The notes under the pieces are model-generated. The model did not search any database and was not told the origin of the DNA. It was given only the letters and a program-made list of their open reading frames with translations. Positions 5,770 to 7,138 of a stretch of DNA of 7,138 bases are shown in pieces; position 1 is the first letter of the stretch, and each line of letters opens with the position of its first letter. A program made the position numbers and the translations under genes. Source of the DNA: Patescibacteria group bacterium. GTDB lineage: Bacteria > Patescibacteriota > Minisyncoccia > Portnoybacterales > GWB1-42-6. The stretch is from contig JAHKAK010000096.1 in assembly GCA_018826025.1 (NCBI GenBank), positions 1-7,138 of the forward strand, in the 5' to 3' direction.

Positions 5770-5789
5770 CCGGCTCCTCCGGAGCGCGG
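5770..5789 (-). promoter_or_regulatory. Shine-Dalgarno within a hairpin
   Basis: On the minus strand a GGAGGAG (complement of 5774-5780) lies 10 nt before the ATG at 5763, the strongest ribosome-binding site in the window. The same bases sit in a hairpin: GCTCC (5773-5777) pairs with GGAGC (5781-5785) around a 3-nt loop, extended by CCG (5770-5772) with CGG (5787-5789) past a one-base bulge. Folding would partly hide the site. Confidence 0.7.
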
Positions 5790-5808
5790 TATAAAATATA
5801 GTATTTCT

Positions 5809-5837
5809 AATATAGCACGAGACAATAGATATGTCAA
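5809..5837 (-). promoter_or_regulatory. Near-consensus sigma-70 promoter
   Basis: On the minus strand a perfect TTGACA (complement of 5832-5837) is separated by exactly 17 bp from TATATT (complement of 5809-5814; five of six matches). Predicted start is near 5802, giving a leader of about 39 nt that carries the Shine-Dalgarno hairpin. GACA (5821-5824) and TGTC (5832-5835) form a short inverted repeat touching the -35 box; at 4 bp per half it is weak evidence for an operator. Confidence 0.85.
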
Positions 5838-5929
5838 ATCATTTACGAAATCTTTCTTAATCCGACACTGTAAGGCTAAGCCGAAACAATATACAAAAAA
5901 TGGCAATGACAAATTTCTAATAACGAATA

Positions 5930-6841
5930 TTATCTCTCCAATTTTCTCACTATCCTTTTCTGCCGCCAGGCTTCCCAGGAAACCAGCAGGGAGCTGGCTA
6001 CAAAAATTGAAGAGTAAGTGCCAAAAAACACGCCGATTATCAGCAGCAACGAAAAATATTGTACGCTTTCACCGCCGAAAATAAAAATAGCCAACAAAGC
6101 TAAAAAGACGGCCAGGGAAGTGTTAATGGAACGGGTTATGGTTTGGTTAACGCTAATGTTAACCGTATCCTCAAAATTACTCCCCACTCCCTTGCGCAGG
6201 TTTTCGCGAATCCGGTCAAAAACCACAATAGTATCATGGACCGAAAAACCCAAAATCGTTAAAAGGCCGGTCACAAACAATAAGTCAATTTCCACACCCA
6301 AATAATGTCCCAAAATTGAGAAAATGCCGGTCGGAATAAAGATATCGTGGAACAACGCGATAATAGCGGCCAAGCCATATTTCCAGGAGGCCACGGGGCG
6401 AGACACCTTGCGGAAAGCAAAGGCGATATAAATAACGATTAAAAACAGCACCGTAATAATCGCCAAATACGCCCGGCTTTTTAATTCTTCGCCCACTACC
6501 GGTCCGATAGAATCAAATTTTTTCTCTTCCAGCTCTCCCAAAGAATTTAACGATTGCAAAACTTGCTGGTGCGTTGTTTCATCTAAGTCTTTCAGGCGGA
6601 TCATCAAGCCTCGCTCGCCCGTTGGCTGAATCGCCACGTCGCCCAGATTTAAACCAACTAAATTATCTTTTACCGTTTTTACTTCGGGCCTGGCTTGAAA
6701 AAATTCCACTTCAATTAATGAGCCACCCCGAAAATCAATGCCAAAATGCAAACCCCAAAAGGCTATGCTAAAAATGCCCGCCCCGATCAGCAGAGCGGAA
6801 AAAGTATAAAATATTTTTCTCTTGCCGACAACATTTATCAT
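5930..6841 (-). CDS. secF: Protein translocase subunit SecF
   Basis: SecF works with SecD in the cytoplasmic membrane, using the proton gradient to pull exported proteins off the SecYEG channel. The 303-residue length is normal. Six membrane segments are visible: about 9-30, 125-145, 155-180, 185-206, 243-257 and 263-288, with the extracytoplasmic P1 domain between the first two. Family motifs are FGIDFRGG (33-40), SIGPVVGEEL (111-120), FHD (164-166) and GFSVHDTIVVFDRIREN (198-214), the RND-type fourth segment with its acidic pair. The start is the ATG at 6839-6841; no Shine-Dalgarno precedes it, only a doubled TTTACAT-like sequence. It follows secD on the same strand with a 103-bp gap, wider than the close spacing common in secDF. 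No clear terminator follows; 5764-5929 holds only the next gene's promoter and leader. Confidence 0.96.
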   Translation of the reverse strand: MINVVGKRKIFYTFSALLIGAGIFSIAFWGLHFGIDFRGGSLIEVEFFQARPEVKTVKDNLVGLNLGDVAIQPTGERGLMIRLKDLDETTHQQVLQSLNSLGELEEKKFDSIGPVVGEELKSRAYLAIITVLFLIVIYIAFAFRKVSRPVASWKYGLAAIIALFHDIFIPTGIFSILGHYLGVEIDLLFVTGLLTILGFSVHDTIVVFDRIRENLRKGVGSNFEDTVNISVNQTITRSINTSLAVFLALLAIFIFGGESVQYFSLLLIIGVFFGTYSSIFVASSLLVSWEAWRQKRIVRKLER

Positions 6842-6860
6842 AAATGTAAAATGTAAATCT

Positions 6861-6920
6861 CAAAATGGAAAATTTTGGTATCGCTACGCGACATTAATTT
6901 AATAAATGCGCGCAGCGCAT
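6861..6920. other. Short hairpins in the secD-secF gap
   Basis: Three small perfect stems occur in a row: CAAAAT (6861-6866) with ATTTTG (6872-6877); TCGC-TAC-GCGA (6881-6891); and ATGCGC-GCA-GCGCAT (6906-6920). Each stem is short, but three in 60 bp suggests a structured spacer in the secD-secF message. The core CGCTACGCG (6882-6890) also occurs in the palindromic repeat at 265-273. Confidence 0.5.
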
Positions 6921-6924
6921 ACAA

Positions 6925-6959
6925 TAATTTTTAACTTTTCATTTTTAATTTTTAACTTT
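6925..6959. repeat. 14-bp direct repeat across the secD stop codon
   Basis: TAATTTTTAACTTT occurs exactly at 6925-6938 and again at 6946-6959, a 21-bp period. On the minus strand the first copy read contains the last secD codons (Val-Lys-Asn) and most of the TAA stop; the second repeats the same codons in the same frame after TAA and TGA stops. It looks like a local duplication of the gene end. Confidence 0.85.
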
Positions 6960-7138
6960 CTTTACTCCAAACCACCACAATCTCTTTTCCATTCTCTCGC
7001 TCACAAATAATTTCAAAAAGTTTCGTGTCACGAATATTGCCGAAAACATACTGATCAAAATTCCAATTGCCAGCGTTAGCGCAAAGCCTTTAATAATGCT
7101 TGTGCCCAGCCAAAACAATACCAAACAAGTAATCAATG
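6945..7138 (-). CDS. secD: Protein translocase subunit SecD, C-terminal fragment
   Basis: Only the last 64 or so codons are in the window; the gene continues past the right edge. The visible peptide has one complete membrane segment and most of another: ITCLVLFWLGTSIIKGFALT then LAIGILISMFSAIFVTRNFL, ending in a basic tail with ERMEKRLWWFGVKKVKN. The IKGFALTLxIGxxxSMFxAIxVTR pattern is the well-conserved C-terminal end of SecD, the larger partner of SecF. The apparent TTG start at 7134-7136 is an internal leucine codon, not a true start. The stop TAA (6945-6947) sits in a short duplicated sequence, and secF follows on the same strand. Confidence 0.93.
   Translation of the reverse strand, partial: LITCLVLFWLGTSIIKGFALTLAIGILISMFSAIFVTRNFLKLFVSERMEKRLWWFGVKKVKN

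Noticed and set aside
7134..7136. TTG as a start codon for a 63-residue membrane protein
   Set aside because: The peptide is the conserved C-terminal end of SecD and the frame stays open to the window edge, so this is an internal leucine.

Overview
The window looks like chromosomal DNA of a Patescibacteria (Candidate Phyla Radiation, probably Parcubacteria-like) bacterium. This rests on the style of the proteins: an EF-P whose loop tip reads MQQRKPV, a two-gene TraD/VirD4-like ATPase set with a short zinc ribbon, and a sigma-region-4 plus HARE-HTH protein. All reading frames work with the standard bacterial code. The assignment is from family memory; no search was possible.

Layout, left to right. 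(1) 1-93, minus strand: the first 31 codons of a probable tRNA 2-thiouridylase (mnmA), reading out of the window. (2) 94-298: divergent intergenic region with a good sigma-70-type promoter for efp (TTGGCA-17-TATAAA) and an imperfect palindromic repeat filling most of the efp leader. (3) 299-865, plus strand: efp. (4) 866-1041: convergent junction with a perfect 20-bp-stem bidirectional terminator, then five tandem heptamers reaching the stop codon of the opposing gene. (5) 1042-4383, minus strand: a two-gene set, a membrane-anchored protein (3109-4383) followed by a TraD/VirD4-like DNA-translocase ATPase (1042-2925). A 183-bp gap between them holds a nested, highly palindromic element. (6) 4384-4654: an AT-rich non-coding stretch with a long interrupted inverted repeat, upstream of that set. 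(7) 4655-4681: a strong terminator for the next gene. (8) 4690-5763, minus strand: a sigma-70 region 4 plus HARE-HTH protein with a near-consensus promoter (TTGACA-17-TATATT) and a Shine-Dalgarno that can fold into a hairpin. (9) 5930-7138, minus strand: secF and the C-terminal end of secD, the membrane boosters of Sec protein export.

Functionally this is mostly housekeeping (tRNA modification, translation of proline stretches, Sec export) around a possible envelope DNA-translocation module and an unusual transcription factor. The points most worth a second look are the EF-P loop without the usual modifiable lysine, the ATPase and its membrane partner meeting exactly where they look like two halves of one protein with a palindromic element between them, the sigma4/HARE-HTH architecture without sigma region 2, and short tandem repeats placed across two independent stop codons. 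None of this proves a new system.
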